From Siphonodentalium dalli (Eukaryota > Mollusca > Scaphopoda > Gadilida > Siphonodentaliidae): 64,000 nt of DNA. Where the stretch lies: assembly GCA_032622095.1 (NCBI GenBank), contig CP136066.1, positions 62,900,609-62,964,608 on the forward strand. The letters run 5' to 3'. Positions 10,520 through 20,481 of the stretch are shown piece after piece. Position 1 is the stretch's first letter. Every line of letters begins with the position of its first letter. The translations under genes and the position numbers were made by a program. A model generated the notes under the pieces. The model was not told where the DNA came from and searched no databases. It saw only the letters and a list, made by a program, of their open reading frames with translations.

Positions 10520-12400
10520 TGTAGCTAGTGTCGTCACTTAAAAAGGTTTATGTTAGTGACGGGGATTTGAGCATATATTGGGCGAGACTTTGCCGAGTCC
10601 AATCGATGCCAGACCCCCCGAGCGGGTCGTTTAAGTGACAAAATTGGCTACGTGTTTTATTTATCCATCACGCAAAACTTGCCTTTTGTGGGGGAAATTC
10701 GGCATTTTCCTAAGTTTTTCATTCGTTACTTCGATGGCGCTCTTACATTTATGAGGTCAAAGAAAGTAATTATCATTCATGACTTGGGAATCCCGAAGTG
10801 TAGCCTAGAGCGAAATAGTTCGTTGGCTTTTTTAAAGTTATTCTAAGCCGACCTTATATTGATAAATTATATACATATGTTTTAGATCCTTTTACGAATT
10901 CTGTATCCATAAGTGAATTGAGTTCGCATACTTTTAAAAATATGTAAATAATGTGGTAAATGTCTTTTAAAAAATTAAATTACTGCTTTCAATTTACTAC
11001 TTATACCTCCTTCCCCATAAATACAAAGTAACACTAACCCGCTGGGAAAGGAAAATACACTTGAATTAAATATTTGCACCCTCCCCACTTGGAAATATAT
11101 GTATATCCGGAATTTCATTTTTTTTCAGTTAGGTTTATCACCATGTGTACGCTTTTTTCTGTCTGTGTTTTATTTTTGGGCGCTCTATCCGACTCTTTCC
11201 GGATTTTGCTCGTATCTACATCATTAAATTTATTGGGGTGGGTGTGTCACATTATGCGTACATTGGATTCCCTATATTCCGCTCTAATGCATAATGGAGG
11301 TAGGAGAAAACATCTCAACAGGGTAACCAGTATTCTACGCGAAACAGAAGGAATGAATTTCCACCGTGCGCAATTGTGGACAGCCGGAAACTAGTCACAG
11401 CGATGTACCTTTATACACCAACTAAACCACTCGCCAACTGACGCACACATGCATTGCTACATGTATATCCATTCGCATATACACATTCGAGTAAACTCCC
11501 TTCACCTGGTTGTTAGATCATTTGGTCATCGCTTCTGCACTGGAAAAAAAACCGTGTCACCACCATCGTAAGTGTGTCAGGCGACCTACATGTATTTGCC
11601 CATATTATACCGACACACCATTCTTATATGCCAGCAGTTAAGAGATCTGAGATTTAAATATATTAAACCGTACTACTACAGTCGACCTAACGTAATGAAA
11701 CTTCATGAACTATTGAACTATAGCGGTACGAAAGCTGTGAAAAAAACTGTATATATCCATACATATCATTGTGAATTGCATGCACTATAACACATTTCTT
11801 CTCAATATGTATTGTTATACGATGAGAGTATCTAATAAATTGAATTGAATTGCATATTTTATCACAATGTTTGTTAATGTGTCAGATAACACGGCTCTTT
11901 TGTCTCTTATTGGCTCAGATGTGTCAACTGATTTTTAATATTGCTCGCCAGTGTGTCATATCGCTCGATTGCGTGTCATCTGACCCATTCCAATTATTTC
12001 GAAGAACCACATCTTGATTTTGTGATACAGAGAGAACAGGTATATTTTATTATGGAAATGCACTTAACAGTTACTGTTCCAAATAAAATGTGTTTTGCAC
12101 GTGCGTGCAATGGGAATTTCCCTTGAGTATAACAAATAACTTTTTTTCATAGAATACCAGGATCTAATAGTAATTGAAGGCACGATTGGGCTGTTATTTG
12201 TAATACTAAATGATCAGTTCAACATCTAAATTTAATTAACAAATCAAGCATTTCCAAAACCGGAAGTAACCACGTGCTTTCTGTATTAGGCATATACAAT
12301 ATACATGTACAGTGCCATTACTATGTATAACATCACCCCCTTTTTGTTAGCTAAAACACCTGGATAGTCATCAAACTTTTTATGTTTTCGGCTTTACCGT
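10520..12400. other. Mostly uninformative; minor repeat traces
   Basis: It contains a short inverted pair gtcacttaaa/tttaagtgac (about 10532-10640), a LINE-like 3' tail at 11835-11855 (taataaattgaattgaattg), and at about 12012-12050 a piece resembling 53717-53760. No coding block is convincing. Confidence 0.4.
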
Positions 12401-12401
12401 T

Positions 12402-12593
12402 TCGAGAGAATGCATTGGCCTAAACAAAATCTTTTTTTAACACTTTTTACCATTTTTTCTTACATTCTTTAACAATTTTATAATTTTTAATGTGTTAAGC
12501 CAATTCATTCTCTTATATATGCGAGGCGACCTATGGTCGACTCGCATATATAAGAGAATGCATTGGCACAGGGCCCTTCTGTTGAGTAAAGGG
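12402..12593. mobile_element. Truncated TTAA-type MITE (same family as 6951)
   Basis: The right end gttgagtaaaggg and the inner palindrome around gaggcgacctatggtcgact match 6951-7342. The left part is missing. It lies directly before copy B of the large duplication. Confidence 0.8.
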
Positions 12594-12854
12594 ATATTGC
12601 AGTTTGTTGATAGTTTATCGGTTTTATCTTGTTTTATTAGAACTTGGTCTCCAACTTCAGTATCAGAATATTAATTGTGTATTTCGCCGCTGGTCAGTAT
12701 AAAATTTCATCGGCCCTTTTATATTGTGAGCCACGGTCGGCGACTTGAGTATCACAACGTTCGTAACTGTCAGTCCGAACGAGGGAATTTTGTTTCGAAC
12801 ATTCCGACTAAACAACAGTTCAGCGGGTGGTTTACCGGCAGCTGAATGAGGAAT

Positions 12855-13379
12855 ATAGAGGATATCTACACTTTTTGGTTGGATGTGGGAATTATCTCAT
12901 GAGTGATGACCACAAAAAAAAATGAATTTCCACGAGTGGCTCTGCCACGAGTGGAAATTCATTTTTTGTCATCACGAATGAGATAATTACCATGTCCAAC
13001 CAAAAAGTGTAGATGTTCTGTTTATTATATGCTCCGCTCAGTTGGACCATGACTCAACTCGAAAGAAGAGTTAAGAGAGCAAATTTGTATACCCAAACAC
13101 AACCATGGTAATAGTTCCATTTTTTCAGACAGATTGGTTGAGGGATAAAGGAGTTAACACCATAGTATGTTTAACACAATAATTTGATTGATCATATATC
13201 ACAATTTTTTTCAAACTGAACGCTCAGGGACTTTTATCTTAGTTTTCCATCGAGAAACCTAATCACTTTTAATTTTAGCGCGGATGGATACGAGTGAGAT
13301 ATCGATTTCTCACTAGACGGATAACGGTTTGTATCTGATGCAAAACTACTATTATCTGATAGCTTATAATATAATAAAA
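12855..13379. mobile_element. ~525-bp insert found only in copy B
   Basis: Copy A reads straight from gaggaata into atgcgatattttgcaac. Copy B carries this insert in between. Its first part, 12865-13013, is a long hairpin: arms from tctacactttttggttgg, loop at the centre of cacgagtggctctgccacgag. The remainder is AT-rich with no coding content. It may be two events, a foldback element plus another piece. Confidence 0.65.
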
Positions 13380-13949
13380 TGCGATATTTTGCAACATATT
13401 TTCTAAGTTCACATTTCCAATCTGAGGCTTCTGCACGCGCGATGCGAATTCGTTTCATCAGTGACGGATTCTGTCTCGACTTCGCCATTCGCTTTTGGAT
13501 GTTTCTCAGTAACTGGTAAAATGTTTAATGTCATTTTGCTCACAGTACTCTTTGCACTCTGTTGACTGAAACTGAAGACCACGATCAGATTTAATTGTTC
13601 GAGGAAGCCGTGTCTACTTAATATCTCTTATGTTATATTCCTAATAGCGGTTATAATAGTAAACCACTACTAGAATATGGTGTCCTGATGGAAAAGGTCC
13701 AAACAATGCTATCGCCAAATTAGACCACACTTCTAATGGTAATTCAGTAGGTCTTATTGGTTCTGGTGGATCTGGTCGCGCAACTAACTGACAGCCATGT
13801 TTTACAATACTATCCATGCCAGGCCACAAAACTTTGGTTCTCAATGCTTATTTAGAATCAACGATTCCCAAATGTCCTTCATATGTGCCAACTCGCGGAA
13901 GCAGATTTGACGGTATAATAAAATACGAGTCCCTCTGAGCACTACAATA

Positions 13950-14040
13950 CCAGTCAGAAGAAGTGGTATATTGAGGCACACCTTTATTGCGATATTGGGC
14001 GCGAATATAGCGCGCTTAATATACCACTTCTTTTGACTGG
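13950..14040. mobile_element. ~90-bp foldback MITE, copy B
   Basis: Ends CCAGTCA-AAGAAGTGGTATA and their complement. Same site as 3453-3543. Confidence 0.75.
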
Positions 14041-14131
14041 TACTGTAATTCTCCAATCGCATAGAGTTCTCCGGCTTTTGCCATGAATGGTTTCCACTGT
14101 ACGAAACTACCAGATCGAATGGCATCTTTAA

Positions 14132-14286
14132 CCCTTTCAGTGCCAAGTCCGATTTTTGTATCAACCCATATTTCCATATTTTTAGAGCTCTTTCAATCAA
14201 TGTATCACATTATTATAATCAGTAAATTTGAAAAATGATCAAGGAAATATGGGTTGATACAAAAATCGGACTTGGCACTGAAAGGG
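14132..14286. mobile_element. TTAA-flanked foldback MITE, copy B (155 bp)
   Basis: TTAA at 14128-14131 and 14287-14290. Ends are CCCTTTCAGTGCCAAGTCCG and its complement. It is shorter than copy A's 199 bp because part of the central palindrome has been lost. Confidence 0.9.
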
Positions 14287-14415
14287 TTAAGTCTGTTCAA
14301 CTCGATGTCGGATGCCGATTCTGTTTCGATCTCACGCGTGCTAAATGTTGCTATGGCAGCGTCTATTGTCATAAATCGCACGTATTCATCTGCCTCATCA
14401 TCTTCATCAGTTCTG

Positions 14416-15167
14416 ATTAAAACCATACTCAGACTCTAAAAAGTACTGAGTCTGATGGCAATGGGTAGATGTTCCATTACTCCCAGCAGGAATTACGTAA
14501 TTGCCAGCCAATCACAATATTCTCAAGATCGCGAGGTAACCAATCAGGCGATAGTCGCATGGAATCCCCAAGACTATGGGAATTCCTTCAGCCGGTGCCG
14601 ATTCCAGTAAACCCCGCCCAATAGTTATAAATAGCACAATAACTTTTCCGCCGCATGGCTAATGTTTACAAATTCAGAGTTTTACGACAGCAAATATAAC
14701 ATTGAAAAACATATTTAAAGAGTGCAGAATTGACCAATTTTACTTAATATGTAATAAAATTGAATGTTATTAAGAAATTCAACATTTAGTACCGAATAAT
14801 TTAGAAGTCGCGATGTCGTAAATTTATTTAATTTCCGGCATATAATGTTAACTTCGAAATTAAAAAAAGGAAATATTATTTTGTTTCGAGTCATAAACTA
14901 AGTTAAAATTATGCCACAAGGCGCAGAAGATATTCTGAGAGAATGCGTAGCAGCAATTCTCCCAGGAACTGGCATAAAGAGTCTGCGGAAACAAAAATCT
15001 CACGCGGAAACGAAACCGAAACTACATTATGTCAATCAAAGCTAATTTTAAAGACAAATGTGTGCGGTGACGTCATACTGTAGGGGGTTGTCTGTGGAAG
15101 TTATTTATAGCGGCAGATAGCGGGTTTCATCAGGCTCAGTACTTTTAGAGTCTGAGTATGGTTTTAT
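14416..15167. mobile_element. TIR element with promoter-like core, copy B
   Basis: Same element as 3964-4743, with TATA-like gttataaata at 14624-14633 and inverted ends ATTAAAACCATACTCAGACT and complement. Slightly shorter through small deletions. Confidence 0.7.
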
Positions 15168-15425
15168 TCAGAAGTGCATTGAGTGGTCGTTAGCCGAGAA
15201 AGTACATCTGCTATATTATCAGTTCAGAGAATGTATTTTACACGGAAATCATATGGCTGCATCATCAGAACACATATTTCGATGCGCGCACAGGGTTTAT
15301 ATTTGCACTATATATCACTTTAAGAGCTTTATGATCTGTGATTAGGTCAAATGCTTTCCCATTTACATATATGGGTGAAATTTTTCACAGGCCTACATGC
15401 ACTTGGGCTAACGCTTCACGATCAG

Positions 15426-18267
15426 GGGTCAATACTATGAAACTTTTTCTTTGTAAGAATCTACAATTGTTTGTAAGAAATAACAATTTACCATTGCGGC
15501 AATACTATGAACCTACGATTACAAACATAAATCACAAATAGTACGTGTTCTTTGTATTTACAAATATCTCCAATCACAAAGAATGTTCGAGTACTATGAA
15601 ACATATTTTTTCAGTTTCGCACCCTTAACCCGGATAATATATATATCTATGATACGCAGGGACGTGGCGACAAGGGGTCGATTCACCTCCTCGTGAAAAT
15701 AATTTTTCAGCTGGAAATCTCAAGTACAACGCACAGGGACGTAGCGACAAGGGGGTTGGGTTATGTTTCTCGCTCCAAACATTTTATCAACACGTTCAAC
15801 AGCTGGAAATTTGATACCTGAAACAACATGAATTGGAAATTTTACAACAACAATAGGTTGAACTTGTTCTGTTATTTTGTTTTTTCCAACAATTTATAAA
15901 GGGGTATGTTTTGTTTTAGACCAACATTTGCATATTTACCTCCTTTGGTCAAAAGTTTGGATTGAAATGGCCTATATTTATAAATTGTCAAACCTTATGG
16001 GGTGTCAGCTTGGATGTGAGGTAGCAGTATGTGTTCCTTGTAACTACTGAAATTACCCAATTTATTGAAAGTTACAACGTTAAAGAACTTGTGTAGAATG
16101 TCTATATAGGGTGTCAAACATAAATTGTCGATTTTCACATCCTTAAACCAGAGCATATATAACCATCTGATTCGCAGGTATGTAGCCACCCCCCTTATGA
16201 AAATGTGTTATCAATGGAAATCTCATACACAGGGACATGCGATAGTGGTCTTGGGAACACGATGCCTGGCACATTACAGCTGTTCAGAATAGGAAGGGGC
16301 GAGTAGCCGCCAAATCGTATGAGTCACAACATCTCTGACAAAAGTTGTTGATTAATACAAATAGTGAGTGATACTTGCGGATTATAGCCAACATTATCAT
16401 GTAACATGTATTTCCATAATCAATCATATATCCAAGAATGTTAACGGTGAGTGAAGTTTGTCCTATTTATTTTTACGCCGGGTATATATATACTGCATTT
16501 AGCTGTTTTGAACTATTCATTTACAATGGCGTATTCTTCCGATGAGGATATCGATTTGGTGGTTATTGGCGGGCGTCCTCCTAGACGAGAACGTATCTTT
16601 TTAGAAAGAAGGTTCGAAACTTCATTGCTGTACGAATTCCGGGAGAGGTACAGGGTGCCCGAAAGTGTGGTGGAGTTATTGGTGGAGAAGATTGGCGATT
16701 ATCTATTGCCAATGACCGGTCGTAGCAGACCACTGACACCACGGCAGCAGATCTTAGTTTTCCTTCATTTTTTGGGAACGAATGGTTTTTACCATATGTT
16801 GAAAGACTGCCATGGCATTGGAAGAGACACCGTGAAACGAGTTGTGCATAAGGTGGCACCACTCGTAGTGGATTTAGCACCGGATGTTATTCGCTGGCCA
16901 AGGAACCCAGTTCAAATTGCAGAGAACATTTTCGACATCAGCGGTATTCCGGGAGTGTGTGGATTGGTAGACGGTTCACACATCAGAGTTATCCCCCCTG
17001 CTGTCGACGAACGGAGTTATGTGAATAGGCACCATGTCCATTCCATTAACTGTGCAATTGTTTGTGGTCCAGACCTGTACATTTATTTCGCCAGTACACG
17101 CTTACCTGGCAGTGTGCATGATTCCCGTGTTCACTATCGTTTATCGCTAGGCCACACACGACGTTGTGAATTTTACGGGTGGAGGAAAGACCATGCAGAG
17201 GCTTGATTTCACCGAGAAATCGTCCCACTGCGTGTAGAAACCACCGACCCCCGGAAAGCAACTGACAAACTTGCCCAGATACACGATTCCGGTCACCCTC
17301 CATATGACGGGGTTGGACCAGCTTCGTCAGCGGTGGACGGCCTGTGACGGTGTAATGCACCTAGCACTACCGACTGGACCCCGGGGCCCCCGCACCACTC
17401 CTATAACCGAGACCATTAGCACGTCCCTGTTTCGATACACCCCCTCCCGATAAAATGGAGCCACGTTACTGCCTCGATGTGTCATGATAAGAGTAGCGGA
17501 TCAGTTTGAAATAATAGGATGGTCAAAATATATATAATGCTATACCATCAAAATAATATTTTATTTTCACAAACTGAATGATTGTAAATTTGTAATTTGT
17601 AAAAACAATGATACCAAATTGTTTGTAGTACTCGTTATTACACTGACTTGTACTTACAAACACACACTACAAACGAACCGTTTAATTGTTAACTTGCGCA
17701 GACAAGTGGTCATCAACTTAGCAATCCGTGAACCGATTGGATAGCTCTGAGAAGCGATCACCTCTCAACTTATGATTGGTTATTTCTTTTGTAACTTTGG
17801 CCCGCCGTGATTCAATATATTGTGAATCACTCACAAGCAAAGGTTTGTCCGTAAGCAATCTACAATAATCAGCAGTAGATCTTTGTGAAATTTGCGAGAT
17901 TTTGTTAGCTCATCGTTTCATAGTACCGGCGTTAGTGATAATCACAATATGATAGCACGCATTGTAACTTCCCCATATAAATTGTTGTCAGTTATTTTAG
18001 CTCTATATGCATGTCCGTCTAATTTGAACTGGTATTCAGATAACACTGATAACAGGTGCATGGGAGCAGAGTGGGGAGTTAGTTTTTTCTAAGTTTTACA
18101 GCTGCCTTTTAGGGTTTCACCTCTCGTCCAGTCTAAGGTATTACAATAATACGGCTAAATTTTCCGTGTACTATGAAACCACTGTGATAGTTAACACAAA
18201 TTTGTAATTACAAATTAATAAATACAATTTGTATTTACAGGTATAAAATTGTTCATAGTATTGACCC
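15426..18267 (+). mobile_element. PIF/Harbinger DNA transposon, 2.84 kb
   Basis: Inverted ends GGGTCAATACTATGAA flank a unit that carries a HARBI1-type transposase. The insertion splits copy B's gypsy RNase H region. Copy A reads cacgat-GCG-tttgcg, whereas here the flanks are cacgat-CAG and CCG-tttgcg, consistent with a 3-bp target duplication, the usual size for this superfamily, with later point changes. The motif TACTATGAA recurs near both ends (15435, 15505, 15592; 17920, 18170 and 18255 in either orientation), as expected of subterminal binding repeats. The transposase is truncated, so the element is not autonomous now. Confidence 0.9.
16526..17206 (+). CDS. HARBI1-like DDE transposase, truncated
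   Basis: A 226-residue protein from ATG 16526; the preferred start gives MAYSSDEDIDL, while the frame is also open upstream without ATG. It resembles Harbinger DDE nucleases (DDE_Tnp_4 family): an N-terminal helical region with LTPRQQILVFLHFLGTNG and a helix-turn-helix-like stretch around residues 80-125, then the catalytic core with GLVDGSHIRV (first Asp, about residue 165) and the PGSVHDSRV box (second Asp, about residue 209). The third acidic residue, normally about 40-60 residues further on, and the C-terminal third of a ~350-residue family protein are absent. The sequence after the stop shows no GDSAYP-like box in any frame. Expected role: DNA cleavage at the element ends, together with a Myb-like partner not seen here. 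Likely inactive. Confidence 0.9.
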   Translation: MAYSSDEDIDLVVIGGRPPRRERIFLERRFETSLLYEFRERYRVPESVVELLVEKIGDYLLPMTGRSRPLTPRQQILVFLHFLGTNGFYHMLKDCHGIGRDTVKRVVHKVAPLVVDLAPDVIRWPRNPVQIAENIFDISGIPGVCGLVDGSHIRVIPPAVDERSYVNRHHVHSINCAIVCGPDLYIYFASTRLPGSVHDSRVHYRLSLGHTRRCEFYGWRKDHAEA

Positions 18268-18711
18268 CCGTTTGCGAATAACATCGCTCAACAGGTGAAA
18301 GAACGCGACTGGGCCCTGCCTTTTTCTGCTGTTGCACGACAACGGGGCCTAGCGCACTCGGTATCGGCAATAATCTGTGTTGGAATTATTTTTATCAAAA
18401 TTCGCCAATGTGATAGCCTTTCTAAGACTATCTTTCAACTTACTGAATGACTGTACTAAGTCGACACCGAATTCATACTTCCTCGTGAGCGTCGGTAGCA
18501 CTTCACTGATAGTCGCGAAATCTTGAATGCAACGCGCACTATAATTCACAATACAGAGAAAACTAAGCAGGTCAATGCTCATCTAACACAGCTTGTACGC
18601 GTTGTTCTGTTGGACTGATGCCTTTATATGACACCAGCTATCCAAAGAATTTCACTTGACTCATGCAGAAATGACACTTTGCACGATTAAGGGTAAGATC
18701 TACTGCTTTAA
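18268..18711 (-). pseudogene. Ty3/gypsy pol fragment, copy B (second part)
   Basis: Continuation of the gypsy RNase H and RT-connection region past the Harbinger insertion, equivalent to 5010-5460. Recognisable pieces are the NYSARCIQDFATISEVLPTL stretch near 18500 and DFG-type linker residues. It is bounded on the left by the Harbinger end and on the right by the TTAA element, and carries stops. Confidence 0.8.
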
Positions 18712-19086
18712 CCCTTTACCCAACAAACCGGCCAAAAACGCCCATATAAAGCTTCAACAGCCTAAAATATCTTCGGTCTGTCTCAATAAAACCATACAAA
18801 TATGGATATCATTGAACCGGTTCATTGACCACATTGTGATGGTTACAGATATGCCCTGTGACAATGCATTCTCTTATATATGCGAGTCGACCATAGGTCG
18901 CCTCGCATATATAAGAGAATGCATTGGCCTAAACAAATTCTTTTTTTAACACTTTTTACCATTTTTTCTTATAATATTTTCTACATTCTTTGACAATTTG
19001 ATCATTTTTAATATGTGTTAAGCCAATGCATTCTCTTATATATGCGAGGCGACCTATGGCACAGGGCCGTTCTGTTGGGTAAAGGG
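18712..19086. mobile_element. TTAA MITE, 375 bp, with exact empty site
   Basis: TTAA at 18708-18711 and 19087-19090. Ends are CCCTTTACCCAACA and its complement. Copy A at 5447-5460 reads ctgctTTAAgccgatg with no element, so the insertion duplicated TTAA exactly. This is diagnostic of piggyBac-superfamily transposition. The internal structure is as at 6951-7342, with one palindrome partly lost. Confidence 0.95.
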
Positions 19087-19133
19087 TTAAGCCGATGATA
19101 TTGTTGGAAATATCTTGTATGCTTTTTAAAAAA

Positions 19134-19218
19134 TGGGAGACTCACATACATGTATATAACAGAATGCATTGGTACATGGTTTTTCGCAAAATTTCAGGAA
19201 GCTCCAGTCATTGAAGGG
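19134..19218. mobile_element. Half of a TTAA MITE, copy B
   Basis: Equivalent of 5497-5579; ends in GGG followed by TTAA at 19219-19222. Confidence 0.7.
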
Positions 19219-19230
19219 TTAAACCTACAG

Positions 19231-19345
19231 GGGACTGCTGGATTCGATTCACATTGCTATGTTAGTATTTGGGAGTATTTGGTTGTATTTGGTTATACAT
19301 TCTGGTTATGGCGGTATGTGTTTTCTATACTAGTGTACATGTAAC
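19231..19345 (+). pseudogene. Relic transmembrane exon B
   Basis: Duplicate of relic exon A after the same cctacag acceptor. Relative to copy A it has a 3-base loss and a 10-base duplication (tttggttgta), which shift the frame inside the hydrophobic stretch. It is therefore broken relative to A and to the exon at 20482. Confidence 0.55.
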
Positions 19346-19351
19346 CACCCC

Positions 19352-20443
19352 TGGCCAAGTGGTCCTGCTAATATGCTATGATGCTGGTGGTCGTGCTGAA
19401 TTGCTATGCTGCTGTTAGGGCAAACTGATGTCGTTACGAACAAGTGCCGTTTTATTTTCTAAAGTTGTCATGTTCACGGTGTTTGGTTAATGCGAGCGAT
19501 TTCAGAAAAAGCCATTGTTTAAATGAAACATTCAAAAACATAAATATTTTTGATAAAATTAATAAATGGCTGCTGCGCATGCGCTGGTGTTTGTTAAACT
19601 ATATGAACAGCCATCTTGATCATAGCCGATTTGCAACAACTAAAAATACAACCAGCATTAAAATAACAGATACAAATGTGAAAAAATACAACCAGCATTA
19701 AAATAACAGATACATATTTAATGTGAAAAAATACAACCAGCATTAAAATAACAGATACATATTTAATGTGAAAAAATACAACCAGCATTAAACTATTTCG
19801 CAATAATTGTGACCCATCATATCAAAACTAGTCGTAAGTCGAAAAATATTTTATTTGAGTTACGTTCTGCATGTTATAGAGTGTGATAAGAGCTTTACAT
19901 AGGTCGCACACTTAATGTGTTGTTGTGGTCCAAAGTTATAGGAATTTGAATGTCAGCATAAACCGACTCCAGAGATAATCATAGATAATCGCATATAAAG
20001 ACAAACAAATTAGCTAAATTCTTAATAAATATACACCACTATATGTCCAAATTACAAAATCACATTAATAGATGCAAACTTCACTTTATGCTACTTTATG
20101 TCGACAGAGTAGAAATATATACAAATGTGTCCAAAAAATAATATTTTTCGGATTTTTTGGCATCTTTTTTTATATTTTATGTATTTACTCAGTGTTAGAA
20201 ATCCCGACTTACGACTGGTTTTGATATGGCGGGTCACATATATGTTCATGAATGATTCATAAACATATCCTGGATATGGTTCAAATTATCTGAACACCGG
20301 GAAAATGACAACATGAAACAAAATAACAGTCTTGTTCTTAACAGCATCAGTTTGCGCTAACATCATCAGTTTGCCCTAGCAAAATCATAGCAATTCAGCA
20401 GGACACACCAGCATTAGAGCACATTAGCAGGACCACTATACCA
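19352..20443. mobile_element. ~1.1-kb non-autonomous TIR element
   Basis: Left end tggccaagtggtcctgctaa and right end (reverse complement) tggtatagtggtcctgctaa continue as matching inverted repeats for about 75 bp (gctggtg, gctgaattgctatg, tagggcaaactgatg). No transposase is seen. A degraded end of the same family lies at about 9955-10005. Copy A keeps only the left part. Confidence 0.75.
19648..19795 (+). repeat. 45-bp tandem repeat, copy B
   Basis: Units begin at 19648, 19688, 19733 and 19778; the first is 5 bp short. One unit more than in copy A. Confidence 0.9.
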
Positions 20444-20481
20444 TTGGTGGTACTGTTTCTAAATGTTCGTTTATTTTTCAG

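Larger units (their letters stand above)
12611..15424 (-). pseudogene. Ty3/gypsy pol fragment, copy B (first part)
   Basis: Minus-strand pol remnant equivalent to 2655-4990. Visible are the integrase zinc-binding end and core start (KVLWPGMD, then ELPLEVWSNLAIALFG and SGHHILVVV near 13700), with the first catalytic Asp changed to Ala. The frame ending EADEYVRFMTID near 14360-14400 is the linker ahead of integrase. The integrase C-terminal region (near 13430) is broken by the 12855-13379 insert. The rest of this copy lies past the Harbinger insertion at 18268-18710. Confidence 0.85.
12611..20369 (+). repeat. Copy B of the ~4-kb direct duplication, expanded by insertions
   Basis: Collinear with 2655-6682 but 7.76 kb long because it gained a ~525-bp insert (about 12855-13379), a Harbinger element (15426-18267) and a TTAA element (18712-19086). 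Each added piece is absent from copy A at the matching base, so these events postdate the duplication, or at least the split of the two copies. Confidence 0.9.

Noticed and set aside
12009-12126. Short frame near 11941-12126 shared in part with 53717
   Set aside because: The similarity is about 45 bp of AT-rich sequence and the frame is not conserved at 53717; treated as a repeat trace.
17271-17453. Frame after the Harbinger transposase that might carry the missing C-terminus
   Set aside because: No ATG, no third acidic box (GDSAYP-like) and no similarity to the expected C-terminal region in any of the three frames I read.
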